From: RGIG7213 sp045124505 | GTDB taxonomy: Bacteria; Bacillota; Clostridia; Oscillospirales; CAG-272 | Assembly (NCBI GenBank): GCA_045124505.1 | Contig: JBGVLZ010000032.1 | Coordinates: 1-64,000, forward strand | Direction: 5' to 3' | Length of the DNA stretch: 64,000 nucleotides | In this document: positions 62,808 to 64,000 of the stretch, one piece after another | Position numbering within the stretch: position 1 is the stretch's first letter | Layout of the letters: each line of letters begins with the position of its first letter | The notes under the pieces: generated by a model | The model's input: the letters and a program-made list of their open reading frames with translations, nothing else | The model's database searches: none | Told to the model about the DNA's origin: nothing | Made by a program: the position numbers and the translations under genes

Positions 62808-63124
62808 AAATATACCATCATTCCTGCACTTAATAATGCCCAAAAAATTTCTATGATAGCGCGAACAAGATGTTTTTTCTCCTTAAGCCTTGAAAACATC
62901 ATTATATCTCTGCTTGCTGTAATTGAGAAAAGCACAAATAGTCCGCCAAATGCAGCCACATATCTATGAAATAAATATCTGGAAGCAATAATAAGCAACA
63001 CGCACACCGCCGAACCCACGTAAATACTTATTCGATTAGCTTCAGCAAGTACGCTTTCTTCGTATTCACCGTCGATGCCTTCATTTTCTTCTCTGCTTTT
63101 TTTAAGTATTTCTTCCTTATCCAT
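62786..63124 (-). CDS. DUF6442-like membrane protein
   Basis: 112 residues: MDKEEILKKSREENEGIDGE N-terminal helix, then three TM helices (about 36-56, 59-77, 90-108). A short membrane protein co-encoded with a minimal XRE regulator is common in Firmicutes and is annotated as DUF6442. The ATG after AAAGGAGC is chosen; an ATG 6 codons earlier overlaps the SD. Confidence 0.7.
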   Translation of the reverse strand: MDKEEILKKSREENEGIDGEYEESVLAEANRISIYVGSAVCVLLIIASRYLFHRYVAAFGGLFVLFSITASRDIMMFSRLKEKKHLVRAIIEIFWALLSAGMMVYLWMKGLY

Positions 63125-63157
63125 AATAAGCTCCTTTGCCAAGTTTTGTTGTCATTT

Positions 63158-63186
63158 ATTATACTTATGACAAGTTTACTTGTCAA
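63158..63186 (-). promoter_or_regulatory. Promoter of the DUF6442/XRE unit
   Basis: Full consensus TTGACA (63186-63181), 17-nt spacer, TATAAT (63163-63158). Confidence 0.88.
63168..63185. promoter_or_regulatory. Palindromic operator candidate over the -35 box
   Basis: Perfect inverted repeat TGACAAGT-TT-ACTTGTCA covering the -35 hexamer and most of the spacer. The regulator encoded in the unit is the likely ligand, giving negative autoregulation. Confidence 0.75.
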
Positions 63187-63216
63187 TATGTATTTTCAAA
63201 ACGTTACATTTCGTTC

Positions 63217-63249
63217 AAAAAAAGGGATTTGATACGCAAATCAAATCCC
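63217..63249 (-). terminator. Terminator of mreB/mbl
   Basis: A perfect 10-bp stem (63249-63240 with 63233-63224), 6-nt loop and seven T on the minus strand. Confidence 0.9.
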
Positions 63250-63261
63250 CAAAAATAACAC

Positions 63262-64000
63262 TTATATTATTTTCTTTTTGGATATATGGGCGCTTATATC
63301 ATATTCGTCAGCCTTGACCGCGCCTATTACCGTACATGATATAGGCTTTTCCGCAACCCTGACAGGTGCGCCCGTAATTGAAGATATAAGCTTATCAAAT
63401 CCCCTTAAAAGACTTCCGCCGCCTGTCATAAGAATTCCGTTTTTGGCAATATCCGAAACAAGCTCAGGCGGGATCTTCTCAAAAAGCGCACATATTGCCT
63501 CAACGATTCTTGCTGTAGGCTCCTCAAACGCTTCAAGTATATCCTGTGCCGTTACAGTAACGCTTACGGGGGTCGGTGTGCGCTCACCCTTGCCCTTTAC
63601 AACAACGTCAGATGCTTCGCCACGCCACACGCTTCCTGCCTTTATCTTTGCTTCTTCAGCTGTGGCATCGCTTATGGAAACACCGTATTTCGCCTTGACA
63701 TACTTTATTATAGCTTCGTTGAAATTGTTTCCTCCGCATTTGACGGAAACAGACTCAACAATACCGCCGAGTGATATAACGGCAACATCCGTTGTGCCGC
63801 CGCCGATATCTATCACCATGTTTCCGACAGGTGCCAGAACATCGATACCTGCGCCTATTGCCGCGGCAAACGGTGCATCCACGAGATACACGTTCTTTGC
63901 CCCCGCTTCAATTGCGATATCTTTAAATGCCATTTCCTCAACATCCGAAATACAGCACGGTACAGATATCGTTATATCGGGCCGCACGACAAATTTTCCG
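63262..64000 (-). CDS. MreB/Mbl-like rod-shape actin homologue (N-terminus outside window)
   Basis: The last 246 codons are in the window; about 90-95 N-terminal residues are missing. The frame runs to the edge without a start. Actin-fold motifs: ISVPCCISDVE, VDAPFAAAIGAG, phosphate-2 IDIGGGTTDVAVISLGGIV (split IDIGGGTTDVA, ISLGG), adenosine motif LMTGGGSLLRGFDKLI. Forms membrane-bound filaments guiding cell-wall synthesis. The C-terminal tail KADEYDISAHISKKKII is longer than in B. subtilis MreB. mreB and mbl cannot be told apart from this part. Confidence 0.93.
   Translation of the reverse strand, partial: GKFVVRPDITISVPCCISDVEEMAFKDIAIEAGAKNVYLVDAPFAAAIGAGIDVLAPVGNMVIDIGGGTTDVAVISLGGIVESVSVKCGGNNFNEAIIKYVKAKYGVSISDATAEEAKIKAGSVWRGEASDVVVKGKGERTPTPVSVTVTAQDILEAFEEPTARIVEAICALFEKIPPELVSDIAKNGILMTGGGSLLRGFDKLISSITGAPVRVAEKPISCTVIGAVKADEYDISAHISKKKII

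Overview
The window reads as a piece of chromosome from a low-to-mid GC, endospore-lineage Firmicute of the class Clostridia (probably Oscillospirales/Ruminococcaceae-like; the rank below class is an inference). Support: a 16S rRNA with a clostridial leader, the S10-spc-alpha ribosomal operon in clostridial order (rpsD in the alpha operon, type Z S14, a KOW protein between map and infA), spo0A, mreB/mbl, a dockerin protein, strong SD sequences, and promoters that are nearly all TTGACA-17-TATAAT type. No phage, CRISPR array, tRNA or intact transposase was seen.

Layout. 1-1400: 5' two thirds of a 16S rRNA gene (minus strand) with two tandem promoters. 1.5-5 kb: a PHP-domain protein, then a minus-strand operon behind a cobalamin riboswitch with its own terminator; it encodes a small protein, a DUF4430-like surface protein and a membrane protein joining an alpha/alpha toroid to a DUF4430 domain, the two folds found together in animal transcobalamin/intrinsic factor. 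5-11.6 kb: a PlcR/Rgg-type regulator divergent from an orphan FtsX-type permease, a nuclease-like protein, pepD and a methyltransferase-fold protein. 11.6-13 kb: a MITE-like repeat, a membrane protein, a YdbC/PC4 ssDNA-binding protein. 13.2-20.6 kb: a seven-gene operon starting with a TerB_N/TerB_C protein and a BrxD-like ATPase, followed by ahcY, coaW, a HAD phosphatase, an alpha/beta hydrolase and an amidohydrolase. 20.6-23.7 kb: a compact peptide-export cassette: a C39-peptidase ABC transporter, a 56-residue double-glycine precursor whose mature part has a C2H2 zinc-finger spacing, and a divergent XRE regulator with direct-repeat operator candidates over the peptide promoter. 23.8-32 kb: a 1056-residue dockerin protein, rsmD, fucO, ylmH, a GtrII-type membrane protein, a Cu/Zn SOD without signal peptide, and a nested repeat with IS200/IS605-like hairpin ends.

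32.3-48.5 kb: the S10-spc-alpha cluster, rpsJ to rplQ on the minus strand, with secY, adk, map, infA and rpoA, driven by a consensus promoter and a ~320-nt leader. infA appears to start at CTG. 48.6-57.4 kb: a HAD hydrolase, a DUF2975/HTH pair, a radical-SAM protein, a serine hydrolase, a GH2 glycosidase, spo0A (followed by a second copy of its last 21 codons that differs only by synonymous changes), an M28 peptidase and azlCD. 57.4-64 kb: a long imperfect palindrome, a GntR-controlled ABC operon, an acyltransferase, a membrane protein with an XRE/DUF6442-like pair under a palindromic operator, and the truncated mreB/mbl.

The two best candidates for an undescribed system are the zinc-finger-like double-glycine peptide cassette (20.7-23.7 kb) and the riboswitch-controlled transcobalamin-like surface operon (2.3-5.0 kb). 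The TerB/BrxD-like pair and the spo0A tail duplication come next.
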